Positions 8,706 through 25,900 of a stretch of DNA of 64,000 nt are shown here, piece after piece; positions within the stretch are counted from its first letter, which is position 1, and each line of letters begins with the position of its first letter. The stretch is from Oscarella lobularis (lineage: Eukaryota; Porifera; Homoscleromorpha; Homosclerophorida; Oscarellidae), in NCBI RefSeq assembly GCF_947507565.1, contig NC_089194.1:1860001-1924000 (forward strand), read 5' to 3'. A program made the translations under genes and the position numbers. The notes under the pieces were generated by a model, which was given only the letters and a program-made list of their open reading frames with translations, had not been told where the DNA came from and made no database searches.

Positions 8706-11589
8706 ATGGCGTATCCAGGCTATCCGCCCCCAGGAGGCTATCCACCGCCCGTCGGCGGTCAAGGTTATCCGCAACAGGGCGCTTATCCGCCACCGGGAGG
8801 AGCCGTTAGTCATTTATCGTCGAAATTCGACGTCAAACCGGTTTTCTCGCAGGGATATCCACCTGGACCTCCCGGAGGCGCCGGATATCCACCACCAGCA
8901 AGCGGATACCCCCCGCCGTCAGGAGGAGACCTCGGTTTCGGGGGCCCCCCAACGGGATACCCAGGAGCCCCGCCCCCCGCCGCCGGATATCCCCCTCCAG
9001 CTGGATATCCAGGAGCTCCACCAGCTCCAGGATACGGAGCTCCGCCGCCAGCCGCGGGATATCCGGGACAACAGCCATACGGAGACCAACAGCCGTACGG
9101 AGCTCCGCCTCCTGCCTCTGGTTACCCCCAGCAACCACCACCACCACCTGCACAACAACAAGGCTACGGTGGTTACCAGCAGCAACCGCCACAGCAGAGC
9201 TATCAAGCACCACAGCAGAGTTATCAGCAGCCTGCCTATGGGGCCCCACCCCCTCAAGGGGCCCCACTTCCTCAAGGGGCCCCACCCCCTCAAGGGGCCC
9301 CACCCCCTCAAGGGGCCCCACCCCCTCAGGGGGCCCCACCTCAACATCAAGGATATCAAGGAGGTCCACCTGCTCCTACGGGATATCCTCAGCAGACGCA
9401 GGTTGGTGCTCCAGGCGGACAAGGTGCTCCTGTTGCTCAAATGGCTTCCATGAGTCTGCAACAGCCAAAAGTAGAAATTAAATAACTTTTCCTATATATA
9501 GATATGACGTCATTGTTTCTAGACTCAAGGAACGATTAAAGCTGCTGCTCGTTTTGATGCGGAGTCCGATGCTGAATTATTGAGAAAGGCCATGAAAGGA
9601 ATGGGTAAGAAATTCAACATAATTGATTTTTTGATTTATTTTTTATTTTTGAGGCACGGACGAGGCCGCAATAATTTCGATTTTGACGCAGAGGAGCACA
9701 GCGCAACGAGTTCAAATTGGGCAAAAATTCAAACTGATATTTGGAAAAGATTTGATCAAGGAATTGAAATCGGAATTGAGCGGAAATTTTGAGGAATGTA
9801 TTCTCGCAATGATGCAGTCATCTGCCGATTATGACGCGCATTCTCTTCGTTCTGCTATGAAAGTAAATTTCAGTTTTTAAAAATTCGTTTTCAGTTTATC
9901 TTTCTTAGGGCGCTGGGACGGATGAAGAAGTTCTGATTGAAATATTGTGCAGTAGAACGAATCAAGTAAATTTAAAATATTCTCAGCTTTAAAATTTTTA
10001 TGCGGACGGCAACATCATCTCATGTTGCCGTCTCTTATACGGACGGTAACATCAGATGATGTTGCCTTCTCCCTATGCCTTTTGCCTTTTCCCTTTTGCC
10101 TTTTGCCTTTTCCCTTTGCCTTTTGCCTTCTCCCTTTTGCCTTTTGCCTTCTCCCTTTTGCCTTTTGCCTTCTCCCTTTTGCCTTTTGCCTTCTCCCTTT
10201 TGCCTTTTGCCTTCTCCCTTTTGCCTTTTGCCTTCTCCCTTTTGCCTTTTGCCTTCTCCCTTTTGCCTTTTGCCTTCTCCCTTTTGCCTTTTGCCTTCTC
10301 CCTTTTGCCTTTTGCCTTCTCCCTTTTGCCTTTTGCCTTCTCCCTTTGCCTTTTGCCTTCTCCCTTTTGCCTTTTGCCTTCTCCCTTTTGCCTTTTGCCT
10401 TCTCCCTTTGCCTTTTGCCTTCTCCCTTTTGCCTTTTGCCTTCTCCCTTTTTCCTTTTGCCTTCTCCCTTTTGCCTTTTGCCTTCTCCCTTTTGCCTTTT
10501 GTTTTCTCCCTTTTTCCTTTTGCCTTCTCCTTTTTGCCTTTTGCCTTCTCCCTTTTGCCTTTTGCCTTCTCCCTTTTTCCTTTTGCCTTCTCCCTTTTGC
10601 CTTTTGCCTTCTCCCTTTTGCCTTTTGCCTTCTGTCTTTTGATCCCTCTCAAATAACTGTTAATTTCTAAAGGAAATCGAGGAAATCAAGGCAGCATACA
10701 AAAGCCGTAAGTAACTCTGCAAAATTCCTAAGAACAAGCCAAAAATTCGATGCTTTATGTTTAGGTTATAAGAGAAACTTGGAGAAGGATTGTGTGAGTG
10801 AAACGAGTGGCCATTTCAAACGTCTTCTCGTGTCTCTATGCCAGGTTTCACATTTTCCCTCATATTTCTTAGTTCTTAATTATTTTTCGCAGGGCAATCG
10901 AGATGAATCGACCACAGTCGACGTGGCAAAGGCGAAGAAAGAAGCCAATGACTTGTATCAGGTATTTAGACATTTTTCTCTATATTAAATTATTGATTTA
11001 ATATTGATTAGGCTGGTGAAAAGAAGTGGGGCACCGATGAATCAAGATTCAACGTCATTTTGGCGTCTCGCAGCTATCCTCAGCTGAGAGCAACCTTCAA
11101 TGAATATCTGACCGTTAGTTTAGTGTTTAGGGGTTCTTATACCTAATTTATTTATTTATTTTAGATGGCTCAGCGTGATATTCTCAATAGTATTGACAGG
11201 GAGATGTCCGGGGATTTGAAGGAGGGATTCAAAGCAGTCGGTTTGTTTTTTATGTTTATGTGGTTATGTATCGAAATTTGGGTTTTTTTTTCTATAGTCA
11301 AAGTGGCGCGTAATCCTTCGGAATACTTTGCGGAGAGAATCTATCGCAGCATGAAGGGTTTGGGGACCGACGACTCGACGCTGATTCGCTGCATCGTTTC
11401 CAGATCTGAGGTAATTTTTTTTTTACGATTTTTAATGGGTTATGTTATGTTTTTTTTGAATAGATCGATCTCGTTCAAATCAAGACAATCTTTGTTCAGA
11501 AATACAACAAGACGATCCATAAGTGGATATCTGGCGAATGCAGCGGAGACTACAAAAGGGTTTTGCAGGCAATTGTCGGTCTCAACTAA
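8706..11589 (+). CDS. Annexin with long P/G/Y/Q-rich N-terminus (A7/A11-like)
   Basis: This is a calcium-dependent phospholipid-binding protein. The head (8706-9466) is low-complexity [15 protein letters not shown], with many GYPP/GAPP units and an 18-bp coding repeat (about 9240-9340, unit PPQGAP). This layout is typical of annexins A7 and A11, where the head drives self-association. Four annexin repeats follow across short exons, each with a GxGT-type calcium loop: [27 protein letters not shown] and KGLGTDDST. The stop is at 11587-11589. A 54-bp in-frame segment at about 8802-8855 has gt...ctcgcag borders and is probably an intron. The intron after SRTNQ (donor about 9967, acceptor about 10672) is unusually long because of a minisatellite. 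Confidence 0.93.
9240..9340 (+). repeat. 18-bp coding minisatellite in the annexin head
   Basis: About six tandem copies of a GC-rich unit (GGGGCCCCACCCCCTCAA) encode PPQGAP. Copies differ at single bases, one reading LPQGAP. Length variation between alleles would change the self-association region. Confidence 0.85.
10005..10066. repeat. Inverted repeats (two adjacent hairpins) in an annexin intron
   Basis: GACGGCAACAT (10005-10015) and ATGTTGCCGTC (10022-10032) form a perfect 11-bp stem with a 6-base loop. A second, imperfect stem follows (GGTAACATC / GATGTTGCC, about 10045-10066). They sit directly before the minisatellite and could be the end of a small decayed element; that is inference. 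Confidence 0.6.
10062..10640. repeat. Pyrimidine-rich minisatellite (21-bp unit) inside an annexin intron
   Basis: About 27 tandem copies of a unit close to CCCTTTTGCCTTTTGCCTTCT fill the intron between the annexin repeat-2 exons. The plus strand is almost wholly C/T with scattered G. Because the unit is 21 bp and lacks stop codons, five long open frames appear on both strands. They are by-products, not genes. Some copies carry GCC to TCC or TTT changes, mostly in the 3' half. Confidence 0.95.
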
Positions 11590-11783
11590 ACTGATTGGAC
11601 TATTTTTTTTCGTGTGCTTTTGTGTCCGTATCTATGCAATGCTTCCGGGGCTTTTTACGAAGAGCACGTGCACGCCTTCTTGTAATCACATGATTGTTCG
11701 TCACCCACGCAAACAATTCTCGCCACCCACCGCAAGGAGAGGAGTTCAAGACGCCATTCTTTTGTCACCCAGATTGCAGCGAC

Positions 11784-13880
11784 ATGGAGAGTCGAACGTC
11801 GGACGCCTTCAATCCTTTCAGCGACGACTTTTCGCGTTTCGACGCCGAAATGATATCGAAAGTCGTCGCCCAGTCGTCGGATGCTGTCGCTTCGACGGCG
11901 TCGACGTCGAACGCTGCAAACGGCGCTCTGCTAAACGCTTCGTCGTTTGCACGGAGCTCGCAAACGAATTGGGTCACTTTCGACGATGACGATCCTAAAG
12001 ACTCTCTTACGGCTGCCGTAACGAGCGAAAACAAGGTCAATTGGGCGTTGACCAGCGAAACGCCGACGCTGGCAGCTCGAGAGAGCGTGCAAGATCGAGA
12101 ATTCGAATGGAAAGTCTATTGCAAGTTGAGACGCTCGAAAAAGAGCGATCCGTGGGTTCCCGTATATATGACACTACACGAATCGACTCTAACATTGAAG
12201 CGCTGCAGCGAAGATCGTCTTCTCGCCGCTGCAACAAAGACTCCGACGACAGCGGAAACGAAGGAAACGAAGGAAACGAACGGAATGGAAGAGATTTCTC
12301 TCAACGATGACGATGACGTAGACGACGACCCGGATAACGACATTTTACCCTATCACGAAATCGAACTCGTTCACGAAATGGCATTCACGCCGATAATCGT
12401 ACGCAAAACGACGAAAAAATGGAAATGTCATTCGGTGAAATTGCGCTACAACGAATACGAAGAAAAACGCTCCCTTTTCGCTCTCTTCCAACGCGATCAC
12501 GTGAAAAAATCGACGACTCTACTCAAACTCGTCCACGACGATCCCTTTCTCCTTCGACGTCTCGTCGACTCGGTTTCCACGACGATACGCGAACTTCCCG
12601 CCGTCGTCAAGGAATCGACGACTTCCGTGTATCGAATCAACGAAATATTCGTCGAATTTCACGAGAATTGCGACGTGGAAGCGCGATGGAATGGAAAGCC
12701 CATTTCCCAAGGGGGCGTGGATCGCGTACGCGTTCGCGCCTTTTTAAGTTTATCGCCTGATTGTCGTCTCATTCTCAATGATCGAGAAGCGGATGAGATT
12801 CAAAGTGCGAGCGGTTTTCTGCCGCCCGGACGCGCCGTTTTTCTACGCGACGTCGTTCTTCATCCGTGCTGCGATCGCGACGCGTTCTATTCCCATCGTA
12901 TCGTTCGTTTTCGTCCGCTCAACGCCGTTAATTTCGATTTGATGCAGTTTCGCACGAAGCCGCTCTGTCCGCCGCCGCTTGTCGCTCGCGTTCAAATGAA
13001 AATGGATAAGTTTGCTGTCACTTTAACTGTCGTTCTCGAAAAGGGAAAGACGATTAGTCATGCTCTTCATTTTTCGAATGTCGTGCTCAAGTTTCCCGTG
13101 CCCTCCGCTTGGGCGTGTTTGTTTGTCAAGGCGACGCGTCTCGGCAAGAAGAAATCTGTCAAATCGTATCGACGAATGGGAATTCGGCTCTCCTTAGCCT
13201 CCGATTCTTGTCAAATTCAAGCCAATGTCGGTCGTGCGAAGTACGAGCCGGAATTTGGTGCTCTTGCTTGGAGAATTGGCTCTCTACCTGGAGGTCCCGT
13301 CTTAGAAACGAAAGATAGGCCTACAATGAGCTGTCAGTTGCAACTGCATCAAGGTAGGTAGAAGCCTTAGACTATAATTTTTTATTATACGTATAGAGGG
13401 GATGCATGCAGGGACCCAATTAGAAGTCCACACGTAACTATTGCTAGTGTAGGCCTAGTCTAATAGTGGCGTCATATAGTAGAATCTCACGTACAGGTGG
13501 AGACCCAATCTCGTTTTTTTCTTAGGCATTTATATAGGCAGGATCTGAAGTCTACAGTGTAACTAGGTCTTATGCACTGTTGAAGAGTTAGGAACCTAAT
13601 AGTCGTGCGCGGAAGATAATTGTCTAACTTTTAGCCATAGCTAATACAGGTGGGGACTGACTCGATTTAATTTTGTTTTTCTTTCTTCTTAGATATGTAT
13701 AGGCCGGATCCTAAGGCGATCGAAGTGGAATTGGATTACGACGTTCCCATGTTTATGGCTTCGGATTTGAGAGTACGGGGTATTCGCGTGCAGACGCTCA
13801 ATCGACGTCATCCCGAGAGAAGACCGGCCAAGTACGTTCAATACAACACTCACTATCATCATCGAATCGTATCAAAATAG
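11784..13880 (+). CDS. Stonin (clathrin adaptor, stoned-B-like)
   Basis: Stonins sort synaptotagmin into clathrin-coated vesicles. The start [16 protein letters not shown] carries an NPF motif, the ligand of EH domains (Eps15, intersectin). The stonin homology region covers about 12090-12640, including [16 protein letters not shown]. The mu-homology domain follows ([20 protein letters not shown], then [14 protein letters not shown] and LMQFRTKP). One intron (about 13354-13692) leads to the final exon with [26 protein letters not shown] and a stop at 13878-13880. At about 585 residues it is shorter than vertebrate stonin-2, mainly in the N-terminal region. The open frame extends upstream to 11694, but MESR is preferred because it starts the NPF-containing acidic head. 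Confidence 0.88.
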
Positions 13881-14031
13881 AGAAACGATATTTTTTAGTC
13901 TTATTATAGAGTCTTTTAGATCATCTATTTTCCTTTGACGTTTCATTTCCGGTCTCGGCGCACGCGCATTGCGAGACGTAGGTGTTAGCTACGTACGTTG
14001 TCACAAAACGAGTGGAACACGCGAAAGATCG

Positions 14032-16472
14032 ATGCTTCCGCTTTCGTCTCTTCTTCTAACTCTTCTCGCGGCGTCGTCGAAGACGCGAGCGTCGGAAAAT
14101 GCGATAGATTGTTCGAAATACTGCGAAATAACGACGAGTCTATATACAACAACGGTGAAATGCCTTGGACCCAATGACGTTCCGCTGACGCGAATCCCCT
14201 ACGAATGCATTCCATCGAACACGACTAGCCTGTAAGATGACGATCGAGTCGAATATTTTTTTCGATGCATTTTTTGAGCATGCGTTATCGTTGTCAGGGA
14301 AATGACGTGGCACTCGCTTAGAGAATTGCCAGCAAAGGCGTTTGAGAATTTGTCTGCCATCGAAGACTTGTAAAACAGATCCGGGGGGTATTTTTAATTT
14401 TCTAATTTTTTAATTAATAAGGCAACTAAAGTATTGCGAAATTGAGACTATACATCCAACTGCTTTTCAAAATTTAACAAATTTACATACGCTGTAAGTG
14501 GAAGCTTAGATATGTACATACTTTTCTTATTTATTTATTCTAAAGGAATTTGAGGTCAAGTAATATCCGCGAAATTTCAGCGGATCATTTCAAGGGTCTG
14601 ACAGAACTTAATTCTATGTGAGTAAATGATTTCAAGTCAGCTACTAAAACTAATCTTGCTTCTAAAAGAAATTTAGATGGGAATGAATTGACTAGATTGG
14701 ATGATTTTACCTTTGTGGATGCCTGTACACTGCGTACACTGTAAGAAAAGTGATCCAATCATTGTTATCATTATGATTGAACGTATTTTAGCCGTCTCAA
14801 TGACAATCCCATAAAAAGCTTGGGACCAAACGTCTTTGCTGGAACACAGCTGGAAGCTCTGTAAGAACCACGCGCTAATATTATTAATCCTTGTTTAATT
14901 AATTATTTTCATTATAGGACTTTACGCAATACAAAAATCTCGTCTCTACCCACGGTAGGAATATCAAAAATGAAGGAGATAAACGTGGCAAAGGTACCCA
15001 GCTTGCACGACTTTCCCAGCCAATCAGCGTGGCCCAACATTGAATTTATCACTCTCACCTATCCAAGTCATTGTTGCCAGTACAAAGACGCCATACAAGA
15101 ACCAGTCACACTAACACTCAATGAGAGCCTACCATCTATAAGTATTAATGAGCGACGAAGTCTTAGTGCTCAAAAGATTTGCAGTCTAAATGATGGTATT
15201 GTGATAATTACACCGATTCTTGCAACGCCCCTCCCGGGAGTTGAAAGATCTACACCCGCTCCTCAATTGGTCAGTTGTTCACCGCAACCGGACGTCTTTA
15301 ATTCATGTCAAGACATCATGGGATGGTGGCCGTTACGCATTGCCGTTTGGATTGTAATTATTCTTAATATCTGCGGAAATCTCGCCGTCATTGTCTCCTT
15401 CGTATCGGCCTATCGACGCTTCAACGCCGTGCGTCTTCTTCTCACAAACATGGCTTTTGCGGATTTATGTATGGGCTTGTATCTTTTCACAATTGCCGTC
15501 GCCGACGCGGCGACGTTCAATGAGTACGTCAATCACGCGGTGGAATGGAAAACGGGAGGCGGTTGCGCATTCGCCGGCTTTCTAACCGTTTTCGCTAGCG
15601 AATTATCACTTTACACACTCGTCACAATAACGGTCGAACGACTCTATCGTTTACACTACGCAATGTATGCAAAACGAATTAACATGAAACAGGCTTCCGT
15701 TGTTGTTCTTATTGGGTGGATCTTCGCTACGCTCATGGCTCTTCTGCCTCTTGTTGGCGTCAGTGACTACACCGTTAGTGCCATATGTCTTCCTTTTGAT
15801 ATTGAAGGCGGTGGCTTGGGCTATGTGACCTTTCTCTTGATTATCAACGGTCTCGCTTTTCTGCTCATTCTTCTCGCCTACGTCTACTTGTTCTACAGCG
15901 TAACGGGCGGACAATTTCAATCTCGCAAACAGGAAGCGTCTGTTTTTCGACGAATGGCTATTCTTGTCACTGTCGACTTTCTCTGTTGGTGTCCTATCAT
16001 TATTATTGGTCTCGTCGCCGCTCACGGCGGCGTTCCTATTTCTCTCGGAGCGGCCAAAGTGATCATGGTTTTTATCTATCCGCTCAACGCCTGCGCCAAT
16101 CCGTTTCTCTACGCTATATTCACGCGTCAATTCAAACGCGATTTTTTCGAATTTTGGTTCGTTCGTTGCGGTCTTTTCGAGGCGCAGTATCGGAAGGTTT
16201 TGGCGCGCAGTCAACCGTCGGTGCGACGCGGTACGCAAACGTCGCGAATCGGATCGTCGGAAAGTCGTAGAGGAAAACGCGTGCGCCGACCCGATAGGCC
16301 GTCCCAATGGTCCATGGGAACGAATTTGTCATTGGCTCCGATGTCGTCGAAAATTGATTCGGAGCATAGCGGAACGGATGTTTTTGATAATTCTAATCAT
16401 CACGATAATGATGGGGATCACGAGAAAAAGAGAAAGGTCAATTTTACAGACGTTGGACACGCTGACGTCTGA
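14032..16472 (+). CDS. Leucine-rich-repeat GPCR, glycoprotein-hormone-receptor-like (LGR)
   Basis: A signal peptide (MLPLSSLLLTLLAASS) leads to a Cys-containing cap and about seven leucine-rich repeats, most in separate short exons (for example IETIHPTAFQNLTNLHTL and LTRLDDFTFVDACTLRTL). The hinge has YPSHCCQYKD and VFNSCQDIMGWWPLR, matching the paired Cys motifs of FSH/TSH/LH receptors. The 7TM part is in one exon: ICGNLAVIVSFV (TM1), NMAFADLCMGLYL (TM2), ASELSLYTLVTITVERLYRL (TM3 and the ERW-like motif, here ERL), and NACANPFLYAIFTRQFKRDF (TM7). The short LRR array and lack of LDLa domains favour type A LGR over relaxin-type. The ligand is unknown. The tail is Ser/Arg-rich. An upstream in-frame start at 13969 is possible but would spoil the signal peptide. 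Confidence 0.9.
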
Positions 16473-16696
16473 GAAAGAAATGCGCACTTGACTAGCCAAT
16501 TATTTATCTCATCACGTGCTGTCTAGTTTTTAGATATTAGATATTAGATCATAGATACCCCGAGGCGCCGGGACATCGTTAGGGAGGGAGTCTACGGGCT
16601 TCCGTCGTCACGTGGTCGTGTTCTATCATCCTTTCGCTAGTGTAAGGGGAGAAAAGGGATCGAAAGTCGGCGAATTGTCATCGAAACGTGGCTAGA

Positions 16697-20381
<3,685 letters not shown>

Positions 20382-20749
20382 AGATTATTATTATTGGTGA
20401 TTTGATGTTTTCGGTTTTTTCCCCCCTCTCGCTCATTTCTCTGTCCTCTTCTCTCTCTTTCCTTGCAACAGTGTAGCTAGATGGACTTGCCAAGGGCTTT
20501 TTTTGAATATACGTATACTCAATTATATATATCTTCAAGAAAAACCTTCAGTACCCAATAGCTACCTAATCTCTCTCCTCAATCAATCAGTCAATCAAAC
20601 ATTTAATTAATTCCTTCCTTAATTTAACGTGACTTTGCTTTTTTCAGCTAATAGAGGGAAGATGATCCATTTTCCTCTTATGATCTTCTTTACGTTCTAT
20701 TTCAAAAACGTAAGAAAGAAAACCTTATTAATTAATTAAGAAATTAATT
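20382..20749. other. Convergent 3' region between MAP4K-like and CDKL-like genes
   Basis: The two genes end tail to tail here. The stretch is pyrimidine- and AT-rich with short TTAA runs. Nothing further is recognised; it should hold both 3' UTRs. Confidence 0.5.
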
Positions 20750-22497
<1,748 letters not shown>

Positions 22498-22850
22498 CTA
22501 CGCTGTTGCTACCTCGCAACGCCCTAGCAACATAAGGAACGCCCCGGACGATCGCGAGCTTCGCTTTTTCGGGGGAGAGAAAAGGGAAAGCGCTCGCTCT
22601 AGGATTCTCTCCGCCTGGTGGGAACGGGCTGCTCCGGGGAGATCTGCGTTGCTATGGCGACGCTAACGAAACAGTGTGACGTCAATGCCGGTTAACCGCA
22701 AGAGGAGATTACAGTTTCTCGTCTCGGTCGATCGACGATCGAGACGTTTGTCGTTCTTTCTTCCGTCTGTTTTCCTTCAAGTGTTGTGGGTGAGGGCGTG
22801 GCTGTTCTGGGAAGTTCGACCCCCCCCTTTCCGCGTTTATGGTGGGTTCG

Positions 22851-22948
22851 TGACGTAATATCGCACGTGCGACCTTTTCATCTCGTCGTGTCTTAGGGGT
22901 GGAGTGCACAGTACGGATCTGAGCGAGCTACGCGACGCACGGCTTGAG
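22851..22948 (+). promoter_or_regulatory. Conserved upstream module of L1 (TGACGTAA + CACGTG)
   Basis: TGACGTAA at 22851-22858 (CREB/ATF-type core) and an E-box CACGTG at 22864-22869 lie 80-98 bp before the L1 start, followed by gtcgtgtcttagg and the leader gtgcacagtacggatctg. The same block precedes the other array genes. The rest of 22477-22850, between CDKL and L1, shows no gene and is the head-to-head spacer. Confidence 0.65.
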
Positions 22949-25900
22949 ATGTTGCGAGTTTTCTTCTTTGTTCTGATTGCGACTGGAACTGCTATTGGAC
23001 TCTCTCAAGTGGACGACAGTCAATGCCATGGCCTCTTGGACTGGACGATCGTAAAACCCAAAGCTCATTTGGGTGACTCACCTTTTAATTCCCAAACGGT
23101 GGCTCTGAATGCAGTTGACGGAGTCGTTCCGGGAAATGGAGAGTTCAATAAATGCGCAATTACAAAAGATTACGGCACGCCAGAGAAGAAATCTCTGACT
23201 ATTGATCTTCACCGGACTTATCTGATATCATCAATAAAAACGTACCTGAGGCAAAACCATAGAGCTGCCTGGCAGAATGGGCTTAGAGTCTATGTTGGAC
23301 CAAACAATAATACCCATGAAGGAAATACTCAGTGTGGATTAGCATACACCTACCAAAATGAGAATCATGGACCTGTATTTAACTGTTCGCCTCCAGTTAG
23401 AGGACGATTTGTATTTCTTCTCAAAAGCAATACCAGGAGGTTCGGTGTGCAGGTGTGTGAAGTTGCAGTGAAAGGTGAGCACATACTCATTGCATTCGAT
23501 TTCATTTTATGTTATTGATTAATATTATTTAGTGGTGACATTTGACCGGCTTCCTTCTCTTCCAAACGCTTGTTCTCATCACGCATCGCTGAATACAACG
23601 GTCACCTATCATTGTGAAGAAGGCTATGTGGCAGATGGAGGAAAGGCTACTAGCACTTGCCTAGAAAATGGAACATGGTCTCAGCCATCTCTAAATTGCA
23701 GTATGAAATAGAATCTATTTACCATCAATGTCAATTTTGTTTCTTTGCAGGAAAACAATGTCCACTTCCTCCACCCAAGCCTGAAGAGCTATCGTTTAGG
23801 GGAACCTGGAGGAATATAACCGCTCTCTATGCCTGTCCCTATGGAAAGGGTCCTATGCATCAATTAATATTATGCGGAGAAGATGGTCAATGGATTGAGA
23901 ATTTTGAACCATGTGAAGGTGTGAAACACACTACTGGTAATTGTACTATATATACTATATATTGTGTTTTTTTAACAGTTCTCTTCTGCCCTAACGTTTT
24001 CTTGCCTTTGCCCCCGTTGACTCTATCAATTGAGGAAAACGAGAACGTTATTGGAAGCAAAAGGAATTACAGTTGCAATGACAGATGCTACAAACTGCAT
24101 GGAAAGGCAAGTCAGACATGCGTTTATTCATTAGACAGACGCCATGCTGTTTGGTCTTCTGAAGTACCAACGTGTCAAAGTAACGTTTGTCATTTCCAGA
24201 TAGTCGAGTTACGAATTTTTTATTGCAGAAATTGAATGCCACCTGGCTCCTATCCTAAGCTTTGCTACTTCAACCGTGGATTCAACAACATGTGGAGGAA
24301 CAGCCACTTATAAGTGTGTGGAAGGCTACGAAATGGTTGGCAGCCCAAACGTAACTTGTTCAACAAATGGCCAATGGGTAGAAAGGCCTTCTTGCGAACG
24401 TGAGTTCTTGATAACCTTGAAGGCGGTTTATAATATATTTCTTTACACAATAGCCGTTAGTTGTCCTTCTCCAGTTAAAGGCTCAGCTCAGCTCCAGACT
24501 AACAGCTCTGATTTCACGTATTCAACCGTAATTCAGTTCAGTTGCAAGTCCAGGGTGAGAGTTGTTGTGGGAAGTAAAACAAGCCAATGTTTATCAAATG
24601 GAACGTGGTCACATGAGCCTCCAAAGTGCAAACGTAAGGCCAATCGTGCGAGAGATGGAACAGTTAGAAATATTTTTATTAGGGCCATTCTGTATATTCA
24701 AGCCACGTTTATTGCTAAACATGGTTGTGGAATTTGAAGATAACAAGAACGAGACAAAGATTTATGCTGACGGCAGGAAAGTTAAATTTTCTTGCAAAGA
24801 AGGCTACGAACTTGACGGCCAACAAATAGTCAACTGTACGTCAAATGGAATCTCAATTATTGGGCAGTGGAATTCACCTTTTCCTACTTGCAAAAGTATT
24901 TATACGCATGAACTATGAAGAAAGCTGTTTGTTTACCTTGTTGACTTTAGAAATTACTTGTGGAGATGAATCGCTCTTGCTTCAAAACTTGAAACGAGTC
25001 AATGACATGGGGACTGAATACAATGCTACAGCGATCTATAAATGTGATACAGGCTATAATCCCAAAACTCTACAGAAATTTAGATGTGGGTTAAAAGGAA
25101 CGTGGGAAGCAGTGAAAAAACAAGAAGAGTGTTCACGTACTGTTATTAAAACGGACTAAACCATAAAACACTAACTTTTCTTTTAGCTGTTGACTGTGGA
25201 AAACCTAATGATCCTCTCAATGGATATCATAAAAAGCTCTCTGAATACACATTCAAGGTTGAAGTAGAATTTGCTTGCTACCATGGATACAAGCTTAAAG
25301 GACAAAACACGTCTATTTGTAAAGCAGCAGGGAACTGGAAACCTCCGTCTCCACCAAAATGCAAAGGTAGAAAATCAATTAAGTTTACGTCATGCTAACT
25401 AATTAGAAAATTTTAGTGATGAGGTGCTCTGAGTTGGATCCACCTGAGTTTGGAGCAGTTCAATTAGAAGGACGAAACGTAAACGACACGGCAAAATTCA
25501 TGTGCAATAGCGGTTATGATTTGGTTGGAAATGAAACTTTGACTTGCAAAGTTATCAATAAAGGCGCTTCGTGGTCTCATGTACCTCCAACGTGTAAACG
25601 TAAGGTTGTTCTTTTTCTATTTACAAAGTTCTGAATTCCTTTTTGTGTAGCTAAAACATGCATCAGACCACGTGTGCCTGGAAATGGGACAGTAATTGGA
25701 GAAGACTTTCACTATCCAAACACAATTGAATTTAGATGCAATCAGGGATACGTACTTACTCCTGCGCCGAAGTCGGTTTGGAAATGCAGCGAAAACGGAA
25801 AGTGGAAAGATAATGATAAAAGAGAGGCGAAGTTTCCAACTTGTGAACGTAAGTTTCAAAGTTAGCTATTACATATGATTTAAACTACGTGCACATTTAG

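Noticed and set aside
8802-8855. In-frame coding of [17 protein letters not shown] in the annexin head
   Set aside because: It breaks the GYPP repeat, lacks P/G/Y bias and has gt...ctcgcag borders, so it is more likely a 54-bp intron, though not proven.
8833-9461. Minus-strand open frames of about 180 codons across the annexin head
   Set aside because: They mirror the biased composition of the P/G/Y-rich coding repeat on the plus strand.
10022-10670. Long open frames of about 200 codons in the pyrimidine tract, on both strands (Phe/Leu-rich on +, Lys/Gly/Arg-rich on -)
   Set aside because: They are a by-product of a 21-bp stop-free repeat unit within an annexin intron; annexin exons on both sides splice across it.
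11600-11783. Upstream extension of the stonin frame (from 11694)
   Set aside because: The extension lacks stonin features and follows closely on the annexin stop; the ATG at 11784 starts the NPF-bearing head.
15651-16332. Minus-strand open frames across the LGR 7TM exon and overlapping plus-frame shadows
   Set aside because: The plus-strand frame encodes a clear GPCR; the others have no motif support.
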